64,000 nt of DNA. Source: Channallabes apus (Eukaryota; Chordata; Actinopteri; Siluriformes; Clariidae). This document shows positions 1-11,300 of this stretch, piece by piece (positions within the stretch are counted from its first letter, which is position 1; every line of letters starts with the position of its first letter). Where the stretch lies: contig CM060108.1 of the NCBI GenBank assembly GCA_030522415.1, forward strand, positions 36,080,756 to 36,144,755, written 5' to 3'. The notes under the pieces are model-generated. The model had not been told where the DNA came from. It did not search any database and worked only from the letters and a program-made list of their open reading frames with translations. The position numbers and the translations under genes are program-made.

Positions 1-275
1 CTCTGGGCCGCATCACATCGCCCCGCTCTTGTGCCACTGTCTCTCATAAAATCCACCGCGTCGCAAAGTCCAGCTTCCCAACAGTCAGACCCTGAGCTAC
101 ACTCCCCGCTGTGTTTTATTGCGCCGATAGCTCATGGGCCGTTGCCTGATTCTGCGGCCCTGCTACTTCACATACCTAAAGGGGGGGGGGGGGCTGCCTA
201 ACTAGTGAGTGAGGAGCGATATCAATTTGGACGCACGCCGTGACACTCTGTAAGTAAGCTAAGCTAGCGGGCATA
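1..275. other. Unassigned sequence
   Basis: I recognise no gene or repeat family here. There is a run of G near position 181. The stretch may belong to the hAT element whose terminus lies at 404, since that element would extend toward lower coordinates. Confidence 0.4.
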
Positions 276-404
276 AATAGGTTATGTTTAGGGAAATGGT
301 ATCGGATCGGTACGTGGACTCAAGTACTCGCCGATTCCGATGCCAGCTTTTTTTGTGGTATCGGCAGCATTTCCGATACCAGTATCAGAATCGGAACAAC
401 CCTA
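276..404. mobile_element. hAT-like terminal region
   Basis: This short region is built from imperfect repeats of TATCGG/CCGATACC and ends at 404 in a sequence whose reverse complement is AGGGTTGTTCCGATTC. That matches the style of the ends of fish hAT elements. No intact partner end or target duplication is visible, so it is treated as a remnant. Confidence 0.4.
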
Positions 405-1039
405 AAAAAAAGTGGAAGTGCTATGTAATCATTTGGAAAGGTTGATTGCAAATCTAAATCCATCATTGTTCTGAGCATTTTACTTGGGCATGTCTCTTTT
501 TCTGACATGAGTGACTTGTACTGCATCAGTTCATCTGCCAGGCTCATGTTCAGATCTGAAGGATATGCTGCAACGAGTGAGTTAGCCTTTAAAGTGAGCT
601 CACTGTTGGACATATTTTCAGATAGGTAAAGAGCACCAAATAGCTCAGTTACGTGTGTGTATGCACTCAAACGATGGTTAAGACAAGACACAAGTTTGTC
701 GATAACAACGTTGAATGTCTCAATCCGAAAGTGGTCCCTACCATTAAGTGTAACACCTGGCTCTGCGCTTTCATCAAACATTCGTGGACGTTTCTTTGTA
801 TGCTGGAGGTTATGCCTATAGTCCTGGGAGACAGTAGTGGTGATATTTAAAGCAGCCGCTTCAAATACCTCAAAATTGTCTCTTTGTGCTGCCACAAAGT
901 CTCGTAAAGATAAGAGTAGACATTTAGCTGTACATATGTTAATGTCTGGCTTCTGCAACTGCAGGCTGGTGGCTTGGAACCTCTGTAATATTGTATTCCA
1001 GAAGTGTGCCATGAAAGCCATCTCCAGTGAGATCTCCAT
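405..1039 (-). pseudogene. hAT (ZMYM1-like) transposase fragment
   Basis: On the minus strand this stretch encodes about 210 residues resembling the middle of hAT transposases of the ZMYM1-like group. The segment FRIETFNVVIDKLVSCLN is followed by a conserved LADELMQYKSL block. No start, zinc finger or dimerisation domain is present, so it is a fragment. It is joined in frame at 1039/1040 to a Tc1 transposase piece, giving one open frame from 1294 down to 320. The hAT assignment rests on pattern recognition only. Confidence 0.5.
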
Positions 1040-1909
1040 CTTTTCAGCAGATGGAAGCATGAAGTGCTCCAAAATCTCCTGATAGCTAGCTGCATTGACC
1101 CTGCCCTTGATAAAACACAGTGGACCAACACCAGCAGCTGACATGGCACCCCAGACCATCACTGACTGTGGGTACTTGACACTGGACTTCAGGCATTTTG
1201 GCATTTCCCTCTCCCCAGTCTTCCTCCAGACTCTGGCACCTTGATTTCCGAATGACATGCAAAATTTGCAACCTGTAGCCCATTTCCTGCACACGCCTGT
1301 ACACGGTGGCTCTGGATGTTTCTACTCCAGACTCAGTCCACTGCTTCCGCAGGTCCCCCAAGGTCTGGAATCGGTCCTTCTCCACAATCTTCCTCAGGGC
1401 CCGGTCACCTCTTCTCGTTGTGCAGCGTTTTCTGCCACACCTTTTCCTTCCCACAGACTTCCCACTGAGGTGCCTTGATACGTACAGCGCTCTGGGAACA
1501 GCCTATTCGTTCAGAAATTTCTTTCTGTGTCTTACCCTCTTGCTTGAGGGTGTCAATGATGGCCTTCTGGACAGCAGTCATGTCGGCAGTCTTACCCATG
1601 ATTGTGGTTTTGAGTAATGAACCAGACTGGGAGTTTTTAAAAGCCTCAGGAATCTTTTGCAGGTGTTTAGAGTTAATTAGTTGATTCAGATGATTAGGTT
1701 AATAGCTCGTTTAGAGAAACTTTTCATGATATGCTAATTTTTTGAGATAGGGATTTTGGGTTTTCATGAGCTGTATGCCACAATCATCAATATTAAAACA
1801 ATAAAAGGCTTGAACTACTTCAGTTTGTGTGTAATGAATCTAAAATATATGAAAGTCTAATGTTTATCAGTACATTACAGAAAATAATGAACTTTTTGAG
1901 AAGGACCTG
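1040..1909 (-). mobile_element. Truncated Tc1-like transposon (copy 1)
   Basis: This is a minus-strand Tc1 relic. The transposase start lies at 1599 (MGKTADMTAVQKA), followed by a helix-turn-helix region with a frameshift. The coding sequence ends abruptly at 1040 after the LPSAEK block. The terminal inverted repeat ends in GGACCTG at 1903-1909 and is followed by TA. The copy at 46988-48347 shares both the long terminal repeat and an internal deletion that joins GYRLQ to CMSFGNQG. The opposite terminus is missing and has been replaced by the hAT piece. Confidence 0.85.
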
Positions 1910-1911
1910 TA

Positions 1912-2455
1912 TACATATGAATTTATAAACATTTCCTGCATTATTTTATTTTGAAAATGTAAGACCAAGCCCTTTTTAGGTAGAAATATTTTAGTGAGGA
2001 TAATAATAATAATAATAATAAAATAAAACAATTGAATACATTTAGCTGGAGAGATCTACAGATGAAGATAAAACTGATGATGCAGTGGTGTAATGCTGAT
2101 ATTTACATTGTAATATGAGCGGAAATCAGAAATCTCACTGTACCTGCTGAATCCTCTTCAGTTCTTGAAAATAAATACAACAAAATATCGCTTTCAAAAC
2201 ATGAATTTATTAATGTATAATGTAATGTTTCATTCAGCTAACAATAATAAATATATTACCATAACTATTACATGAATAATTCTCACCTGTTTCCTTTAAC
2301 TTGTCATTGCATGCTTTAGTGAGTTTCTCATTGAGAGTCTGATGAAGCTGAGACAGAGCTGTCCTCACAGTGTCCCCACTCAGATCAGTGTTAATACCAG
2401 TGTTCTGCATTGCCAGTGAGCAGAGAGAGGAACACCGTGTTTGTCTAGAGGAACA
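1912..2455 (-). pseudogene. TRIM gene relic A (linker exons only)
   Basis: This segment is homologous to the intact TRIM gene at 9530-10020. Positions 2133-2165 match the 27-bp linker exon and its flanks, and about 2286-2400 match the exon that follows the coiled coil, including the splice-donor context. Part of the neighbouring intron follows (to 2445) after a deletion of roughly 80 bp. RING, B-box and SPRY exons are absent. It is a degraded, head-to-tail duplicate of the functional gene. Confidence 0.7.
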
Positions 2456-3631
2456 GATTTTTTTGGAGACCTTACATTAAAAAAAAAAACTCAGCAAACC
2501 GTTTTTTCTTAAGACTTTTTCTTTCTAAATAAAATATGCATTTGATTACATTTGTTTTTGATGAAGTTTTAGGGAGGAACACAGTTTTATGTTGTAGACA
2601 ATTTAATATAAACAAATGTCTGAAGATTCGACATCATATAAAATTCTGCAATAAAACTAACGCATGAACTGCATGAACTGTATAAAGCAAGAACTGTAAA
2701 TTATCTTTATTTATATTTGCAATGAAAAAAGATCCACAATGCTTTTGTGTAAAAAAAAAAAAAAAGAAAAGAAAAAAAAGTGCAATTAAAATGGTTGGTG
2801 TATGCAGGAAAAAAAAACAGGCTTTAAAAAAAATTTTAAGCACAAATAGCTAGAAATAATACATTGGGGAGAAAATATCCCATTTAATAGATGATTAAAT
2901 CTGAGTGATTAAATTCAGCCCTAATTACAGGAGAGATGATCAGTGTTGCTCTGTTTTTACCTCCTTCATTATAACATGATGAAAGGATACCTCCACATCA
3001 TAATCCACAAACACAACAAACACCCCAACCTTCTCCACCTCCTCTCTCAGTGTGAGGGGGACAGAGGGACCAGCACAAGCATCATACTCATTCTCATTCA
3101 TCAGTACCACAGTCCAGAATCCATTCTTTGGACACAGTGTAATCTATCCCTGCTTTTTAATAAACCTCTCTGGTGTATCAGGGAGATCCTGTTGTGTGTC
3201 AGCAGACAGAATAAGAAATGGATGAGCTGTATCAGGATGCAGAGTCACATCCACTGACAGAAACACACAGTGTGTGATGTGAATATGCACATACAAAATA
3301 TTAAATTATCATACAGTAGATAATAAAGTTCTTTAGGGTTTTTAAGTCTGTTTGTCAAAGATTTAATATGTATTCTTTTCTTTTTTTTCCCGTTTTTTTA
3401 AAGCACATTTTATGGTAGGACTGCAAAAAATCAATGAGTTTCTGACTCTTTCAGTTCTGTTAAGTGGGGACAAAATAAAGGTAATCTTTGTGTAAACATG
3501 TTTATTTAAAAATGTATGAATTTAGAAACATTTCCTGCATTATTGTATTTTTGAAAATGTAAGAACAAGCCTTTTTAGGTAGAAATATTTTATTGAGGAT
3601 AAAAATAAAACACTAGAATACTTTAGAGCTG

Positions 3632-5196
3632 CACTGTAAAAAAATAAATCCTGAAAATAGTTGTTGGAACAAAGAAATATATGTTGGGCTAATATAATGC
3701 TGGTGTCAAAAAAGAAAAATATGTTTTCTCAATGATTGTATAAATTTCATTACTCAACTACGAAAGTTTCATCGAGGCAACGAATAAAACTGTGTTCATG
3801 AAACATTTAACTGCACACAAACAATTTTATGTTGGACGAACAAGAGGGACCTCTGCGCATGCGCAAAAGCGTTCTTCCAGAATTTTCGAATTTCCCGCTA
3901 TTTCCTCCCGAAATGGTGAGTACTTCATGGAAACTAACTGTCCTGCAAAGTAATTAGCAATTTTAGCTTTATAACATATATATTATCCAGCAGCAAGCTT
4001 TAGAACATTATATTTTCGAGTGTTTGTGTATATAATTTGGAGTGTTAAAGTAGTTATCTGACAATGCACTCGTTTCAGCTCCTAACGCATTTTTTTTTCA
4101 GATGGTATGTACATTGACATTAATGTTAATCTATGAAACCGCTAAAGTTTAATTACGTTACAGACATTTTATTCATTTTAATGACTGATAATTTCAAAGG
4201 CTATTTGAAAAAGACGGTTAGTGCGGCACTGAGGGAGCTTAATGTTCTCACTCCTTCATCATTCATTAACCTTATAGTGTCTGAAAACGGTTATAATGGC
4301 TAAACGGACATTTTTTTTGTCTAGGATTTTTAATGGTTTTGAACTACAAACGGTTACTTAATTAGTTATTCATATATTTTTCTTTTTGTATTTCAGGTAT
4401 TAGGGAGAATATCTGGGAAACACTGCTTACTGCATCTGCAAACAATCTTGGAGCTTGGCAAAATTATTTCACAACATTTTTTTTTTATATATCTTAAACC
4501 ATTTCTGAGTTAAAGCAAATATTTTATTTTCAAATAAGCCACTGCACGTTTTTACTGAGAAATATCAGTATGTTTTGTTCCTCAAAGCAGAAGTCTATTG
4601 ATCCAGTATACTGTTTTGACTGAGTGTGATATTAGTAAGCTTTGTAACATGAATGTTAAGGGCACAGTTTCATTCTTGCATTTTGGAATGTTATTTGCAT
4701 ATTTTGTTATAACAATGCAGCATTTGTTTATTTGTTGAAAGAGTAGCTGGATTGCACTTAATCAATGTTGATAGTCTTTAACAGGTGTTTAAAGTTTACA
4801 TAAAAAAAATATTCAAATTTAGAAGAATGTGTCATGTTATTTGAAATGTGGCCACAGTGAATAACCTACTCAAGTAAACTTTAAGATGTTAATTTTATAA
4901 TTATGCAAGCATAATTTCCAATTCAAAATATACCTTTCAGTCAACTTGGAACATTTAATTGACACAACATTATATTTCAATTTGAGACTGCTTGTTGGCC
5001 TAACTAGGCATGTTTATTCAGCATAGAACATTTAGTTGACAGAATGTTTTATTTCAATTTGTGTGTACATTTAGAGGTAATCAGCACAGCAAAAACAAAA
5101 TAGTTTACACAACTTAAATTGAGCCAACTAAAAATTTTAGATGCAACAGGTCACTAGAAATTTTTTAGTTGGAGTAGCAAGAATTTTTTTACAGTG
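3632..5196. mobile_element. Non-autonomous DNA element with CACTGTAAAAA termini
   Basis: The ends are inverted copies: CACTGTAAAAAAAT at 3632 and ATTTTTTTACAGTG ending at 5196. The undisrupted homologous intron near 2040 shows that this block is an insertion. A possible TAGAG duplication flanks it, slightly outside the repeats. No transposase is visible. Inside lies a promoter-like patch with a TGCGCATGCGCA motif at 3854 and an ATG followed directly by GTGAGT at 3913. The superfamily is unassigned; CACTG termini would allow EnSpm/CMC. Confidence 0.6.
3854..3865. promoter_or_regulatory. NRF1-type palindrome inside DNA element
   Basis: The palindrome TGCGCATGCGCA matches the nuclear respiratory factor 1 consensus. 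It lies about 50 nt before an ATG that is immediately followed by a splice-donor consensus (3916-3921). Whether it is bound is inference. Confidence 0.35.
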
Positions 5197-6716
5197 TGTA
5201 GAGATCTAAAGATGAAAATACTGTAAGTCTGATGATGCAGTGGTGTAATGCTGATATGTACATTATAATATGAGCGGAAATCAGAAACCTCACTGTACCT
5301 GTATACTGCTGAATCCTCTTCTCTCATGCTCTCAGGTTTGTTTGTACTCCACTGTATACTTTCCGTATTATTTTTCTTTGTACTGCATTATATAAAGTAT
5401 GTGTGTTGGTTTTGACACTTATCTACAGTTTATGTTTACAGTTCTTGTGTTCTGGCTTTTAGTTTTCAGTTTATTTAATAAATTATCTTCACTAGCTTTC
5501 ACCTTCACCAGCCGTTTGTGACAGAAATCTTGACTGACAAAACAAATGACAAAAATAGGGCTTTTAAAATGCAACAGAACATCCTGAAGAACAACCATCC
5601 TTGCTCAGAGAATATTACACTCATCTGTGTGAAGTTGGCTCAGAACATGATCAGAAAATTAATAAAGTCATGTCAGTGCAGTGTTTGTGAATGCAAAATA
5701 CATTCGTGCTCAATCCATTTTTAAGATATTATTTATTAATTTTTTTTATTCAGTAAAATTATCATCACTTCAAATCAATCTCATCTGTTGGTGAGAAACA
5801 TTTGTTCTCATTTATTTTTCAAGATTTTAAGAGTAAATTTTTTTACTCACGCCCCTATATCATCCAAATCACTTCGAATTGGTCATTTCTGCTTTGACCA
5901 AATTGACAGATGAAAACCCCTCAGTACCCGCTTGGGGATCAGTGTAAATGCTGCCTGCTTTAGAAAAATACATTTACCTGCATTTCTGTTTTACATGGCA
6001 AGATTTTTATGTTAAAATGTCTCCATTTCTATATTAATATAACTGACATGATCTTTTAATGATGTCTAATGAATATTTCTGAGAAATAGCATGACATGTA
6101 TGTAATATAACGACACTTTCATTGTTATTTTGAACAGCAGGAATCACTTCAAACATGCATGACGAGATTTGATTGGTTGAACAACTGTTTCAGCTCAACT
6201 GCCTCATGAGAAAAGCAATGCAACATCAGTGTGTCTACCAGCCTGTAACATAGCTGTGATGGATATTTAGGGGCTGCATAAAAGAAATTATGTTTAATAC
6301 TCTAAAAATCAAGGTTTTCTGCATGCACAAATGAGGCACAAAGAAACTTACATGGTTTTTCTAATTTTCTGCTTATGGCGACTGAACACAGGTATTAATT
6401 GGCTGATTTATGTTTCTGTGTTAAGTCTATACAATAGGATTCTCATAACTGTGTACAGAATGCCCTTCCCGTACGGTTTAGCCTTATGTGCACCTCCCCA
6501 AAAATGTAACGACATGTCACAGTGACCTAGACCATGACAACAGTGCTAGGTCCACCTCGTAGCGTCGCATTTACAGATTCTAATTCTACATTTTCTTATT
6601 GTGTTGAAAATCAGTCTGACCATCTACTCAGACACCTCGGCTTGTTTTCTGTATTGCAGTAACTGTTGTTTAATATCTATAAGCTCCAACTCCAACAAGA
6701 TCTCAGTTTCATTTAC

Positions 6717-6717
<1 letters not shown>

Positions 6718-6749
<32 letters not shown>
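6718..6749. repeat. (CA)n microsatellite
   Basis: An uninterrupted run of about 16 CA units. Confidence 0.95.
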
Positions 6750-6750
<1 letters not shown>

Positions 6751-7232
6751 AAAACTCATAATAGACAAAGAGACTCAGCACAGTGACGTTGAAACTCCAC
6801 TGTCAGATAGTTGTTTGCTGATGTAATTACAGAGAGACACAGAGAAACCAGTGCACACGTATAAATGCTCAGACACTTGCATAACCTATGTGTAGAGACT
6901 CGACTGTAGGAGCATGAATTAGTCTTAACTCTGTCTCTTTCCTCTTCAGATGACATTTCTTCATGATGTGTGTCAGACCCCCAACTCCCCAGTTTCAGGG
7001 AGGACTTCATGTTTAACTTCTGCATTTTCCTTGGACTTTATTACCCCCTCTGGCTTCATGGAGAACTTTTCCTCACCCTCTAGCTCCACTATAGATGTTG
7101 TGAATATAAGTTATGCTGAGACCTTGTCGTCTAAGAGCTTTTACCTAATAGCCATGTAAAAAACAAACAAACAAAAATAACATGGTACAGTAATGTCAAT
7201 GTGGAACAGAACCACAAATCAGCCCCAGCACA

Positions 7233-7233
<1 letters not shown>

Positions 7234-7326
<93 letters not shown>

Positions 7327-7327
7327 T
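7234..7327. repeat. (CA)n-(AG)n compound microsatellite
   Basis: About 39 CA units run directly into about 8 AG units. It is long enough to be highly polymorphic. Confidence 0.95.
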
Positions 7328-8092
7328 TTCCTGTTTTGTCTCGATTACTTTGTTTGAACTTTACTTAATACATTGTCTGCACTTGTCTCTGTCTTCACCT
7401 GTGATTTGTGCAGATTTCACTTTAACAGATTAAAGTTGCAGCACTGTCCAGGTCAGGATTTATCCCTTTATCACACAGTGACATTTTTATTTTCATTTCA
7501 GTGTAGCAAATCTGTCAAATATAATTACAGCAGAATTTAAATATTTAAGAAAGCTGATAAAAATATAAATATTTTAGTTTATAGCTTGTTGACTTTTGAT
7601 GGGGAAAATACATTAAAAAGTATATTTCCGGTTGGTTAACTCTGTTGCTTGCACTAATCAGTGTCGTCTCCTCAGAATGATTTTTAACAGCAGCCCACCA
7701 TCACTGAACAATCAGATAGTGTTTCCCTCATGATGAAGAGACTCCCTCTGCTGTCCAGTGTTAAAGACATTTACTTTTAGTTCTGATAAGAATGTTGTAC
7801 TTCTTTGTAACAGCAGATGACAGAATTTAATACACACACACACACACAGAATTAATTTATTGTTGCAATCCTTTTTTAAGAACAAACTAACCTTGACATT
7901 TTTACTTCTAGATATATATGAAATAAAATTATACATTAAATTTTATTTGTGTTTAATGAAATTTTAAGGGGAAACACATTTTTGTTTGGCTTTATTTACA
8001 CAGACATAAGCAGCTGAATTTAATATTTTTTTATTATATTGAATTTCCTATATCATTAATTTCTGTAATAAAACTGTGAAATGTAAATTATC

Positions 8093-8098
8093 TTTATT
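8093..8098 (-). terminator. Candidate poly(A) signal of TRIM gene
   Basis: AATAAA on the minus strand, about 220 nt after the TRIM stop codon. The choice among A/T-rich alternatives is uncertain; another AATAAA overlaps the stop codon itself. Confidence 0.35.
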
Positions 8099-8317
8099 CA
8101 TATTTGTAATGACAAAGATCCATGATCCTGATACTGTCTATAAAGGGCAGTACACTTAAAATTAATTGTGTGAGCTAAAACAAACAAACAAATAAACAAC
8201 ATGTATTAAAATAAAATGCATAGCAGTTTAAAAAAAAAAAAATCAGAAATAATCAGAGGAGAAAATAACTGTTATTCACATGATGTAATAAATGATTAAA
8301 TCTGTGAATTGAAATAT

Positions 8318-11300
8318 TTATTCAGTCTTACACACAGGAGAGATGATCAGTGGTGCTGAGTTTTTACCTCCATGATTTAAACCAGGACTGAAGTATGGAT
8401 AGAGTTTGTCAGTGAAAGACTGACCAGTGAAAGAGTAGATATGAGATCTGGACTCCACATCATAAAAGGAGACCAGACCCTCCTCATAATCCACAAACAC
8501 CCCCACCTTCTCCACCTTCTCTCTCAGTGTGAGGGGGACAGAGGTATCAGCAAAAGCTTTATACTGATTCTCATTCCTCAGACCCACAGTCCAGAATCCA
8601 TCCTGAGGTTTCAGTGTAATCGCCCCCTTCCTGTTAATGGACTGTGTGGCGACTCCAAGATCCCAGTCAGTTTTCCCTCTGACCTGCACCTCATAATAAA
8701 ATCTCCCTGAGGAGAAACTCTGCTTTCCCAGAACACAGACACAAGAATTAAACCTCTGTGGTGTATCAGGGAGATCCTGTCGTCTGTCTCCATGTGTCAC
8801 TTGTTTTCCATCAGCAGACAGGATGAGATAGGGATGAGCTGTATCAGGATCCAGAGTCACATCCACTGAGAGAAACACACAGTGTGTGAAGTGAGTATGA
8901 AAATACAAAATATAAAATAATCACACAGTGAATCATATTCATTAGGATTTTTAAAAGGGTTTGTAGAAGATTAAATTTTTTTTAACATAAAACTTGTACA
9001 TTTTATTGTACAAGTTTGTTATGGATGAGAAATGTTGATGGGAAATGCTTTCCTCCTAAAAATGTACTTTTGTGATATAATTGTGTTTGTATTGTTTTTG
9101 TTTTTATGTAAATACATATGTAAGTGTGACAGAACAGAAGAGAAAACATTTAAAAAAAACTAATTCTGATGGACAAAAAGAGTTCAATGAGTGACTAGTT
9201 ATAAATATCTGCTTTTAGCTTTTGGATGAGAACACGACTCTAATATTAATGATGGAGACACTGATTTAAAACAATATATTTTACTTTTTTTTTCAACTGC
9301 ATGACTTAAAATCACATTATCATTTGACAGGAACATAACTCACTGAGTTTAGACTCATGCAATTAAAAAAATAATAAAGTGAACTTCTGTCTAAACAAAC
9401 AGATTTCCTACATTTTTATTAGTAAAATGTGAATCAAAAGGTCTTTCATTAAGTAGATAAGGCTTTAATGGCTTTAGTGCATGTCACTGATAGTGAGCAA
9501 TGAGAGACACTTTAACTCTTCCATTTATTTGGAGAGATCTAATGATGAAAATGAGTCTGATGATGCAGTGATGTAATGCTGATATGTACATTATAATATG
9601 AGAGGAAATCAGAAACCTCACTGTACCTGCACACTGCTGAATCCTCTTCAGTTCTGTGGAAACTAATTACGACAAAACATCACTTTTATTAAGGCAGATT
9701 GTGTGAAGTAATGTTTCATTTAATTAAAGCGAACAATAATAATCATCATCACTATTATATGAATAACTCTCACCTGTTTCCTTTAACTTGTCATTGAGTG
9801 TTTTAGTGAGTTTCTCATTGAGAGTCTGCTGAAGCTGAGACAGAGCTGTCCTCACAGTGTGCTCACTCAGGTCAGTGTTAATACTGATCCCAGTCCAGTT
9901 CTTGGTGTGTGGAGGGCTGCACATGGAGGAGGAAATCTACAGTAGATCAGGAGAGAGGAGAAATCCCTCAGCATGGTGAGTGTTGTTCTGTGATGCCAGT
10001 GAGCAGAGAGAGGAACACTGACCTGTAGGAGGTGGAGATGATCCTCAGTGTGTGAGAGCTGCTCCAGCTCAGTGTCTCTCCTCTTTAGCACAGTGATTTC
10101 CTGCTCCAGCTCTTTAATGAGACCTTCAGCCTGCCTCTCTGCTGCTTTCTGCTTCTCCTCCATCACCTCCAGCAGCTCAGCCTGACTTCTCTCAATGGAG
10201 CGAATCAGAGCAGTGAAGGCTTCAACACTGTCTGCTTTCTCTTTCTCTATGTTTCTCTAAAGGAGGAAAAATATTTTCACTTTCATCATATAACATTGAA
10301 TAGTGAACTAATGTTTAATGCAGTTTCGACAATGAATAATACATTAATTATTTTCCACACACTTTGCTGAGCTCTGCTGAGTGTTTGATCTCTTGAATGT
10401 TCTTCAGTCGGTCCCGAATCATCTGCTGCACATCTGTCTGTGTTTTCCCCAGCTGAGTCTGAGAACAGAGCAGAAGACAAAATATTTTATTTGCACTACA
10501 TTTACATTGTCATGGAATTTGTCATGTCATTGTCATGCATTTTCTATAAGAAGGTCCAAAGTCCAGATGTTAATCAGTGTTCCTCACCTTCCTCTCTCTG
10601 CTCTCCTCCTCTATAGTAACAGTGTTGTGATTCTTGTGGTCTGTCTCAGTGCAGAACTGACACACACACGTCTGATCGTCTCTACAGAACAGCTCCAGAG
10701 CTCTCTCATGTTTCTGGCATATGTAGTCCTCCAGGTTCTCCACAGGGTTTATTAGTTTGTGTTTCTTAAATTTGGGCATATTGTTATGAAACTGTAGATG
10801 AGTTTCACACAAACTTGCACAACAATCCAGACAGGATTTCAGGGCTTTCAGCTTCTCTCCAGTGCAGGCATCACAAAGAACCTCAGGTTTGTCAGTAAGA
10901 CTTTTCTTCTTGAAGTGATCTGCAACCTCTCTCAGTGTTATATTAATCTTCAGTTCAGGCCTCTTGGTGAATTTCTCTTTACATAATGGACAGAAAGAGT
11001 GTTGACTCTTCTCCCAGCACTGTGTAAGGCAGCTCTTGCAGAAGTTGTGTCCACATGGAGTGGTGACTGGATCAGTGAACACATCCAGACAGATCGAACA
11101 CTGCAGCTGGTCTTCAGACAGGAGATCGCTGGAGTCACGAGAAACTAAGTGTGATAGGAAAACGTTACACATTGTTCATAAATAGTGTAGAAATTCTGTA
11201 ATTTGTCTCTACATTGTCTCTATACAGTTCACTCCTGTAGTGTAGGTGAGAAAATCATAAGCCAGAACTTTTACACATTTCCCTGTACTAATTAGAAAAA

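Larger units (their letters stand above)
2556..5325 (-). pseudogene. TRIM gene relic B (3' UTR, SPRY exon, linker exon)
   Basis: Positions 2556-2940 resemble the 3' flank of the intact TRIM gene. Positions 2940-3260 resemble its PRY/SPRY exon on the minus strand, with an internal deletion of about 80 bp and frame damage. Intron sequence continues to 3630 and resumes at 5197, where the short linker exon is matched at about 5290-5320. A DNA element (3632-5196) splits the intron. No RING or coiled-coil exon follows, so this cannot make a TRIM protein. Confidence 0.7.
5326..8090. other. Gene-poor stretch with microsatellites
   Basis: I see no convincing gene between TRIM relic B and the 3' end of the intact TRIM gene. 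Small open frames at 5518-5724, 6331-6525 and 6950-7159 have no recognisable domains. Two CA-rich microsatellites are the only clear features; the last few hundred bases resemble the flank of the TRIM duplicates. Confidence 0.5.

Noticed and set aside
6756..7159. Possible host coding exons at 6756-7025 (minus) and 6950-7159 (plus)
   Set aside because: No domain, overlapping frames on both strands, and no splice context that joins them to the TRIM gene.
8441..8793. Open frames on both strands within the TRIM SPRY exon
   Set aside because: They are shadows of the real SPRY frame, which has conserved PRY/SPRY motifs and proper splice sites.
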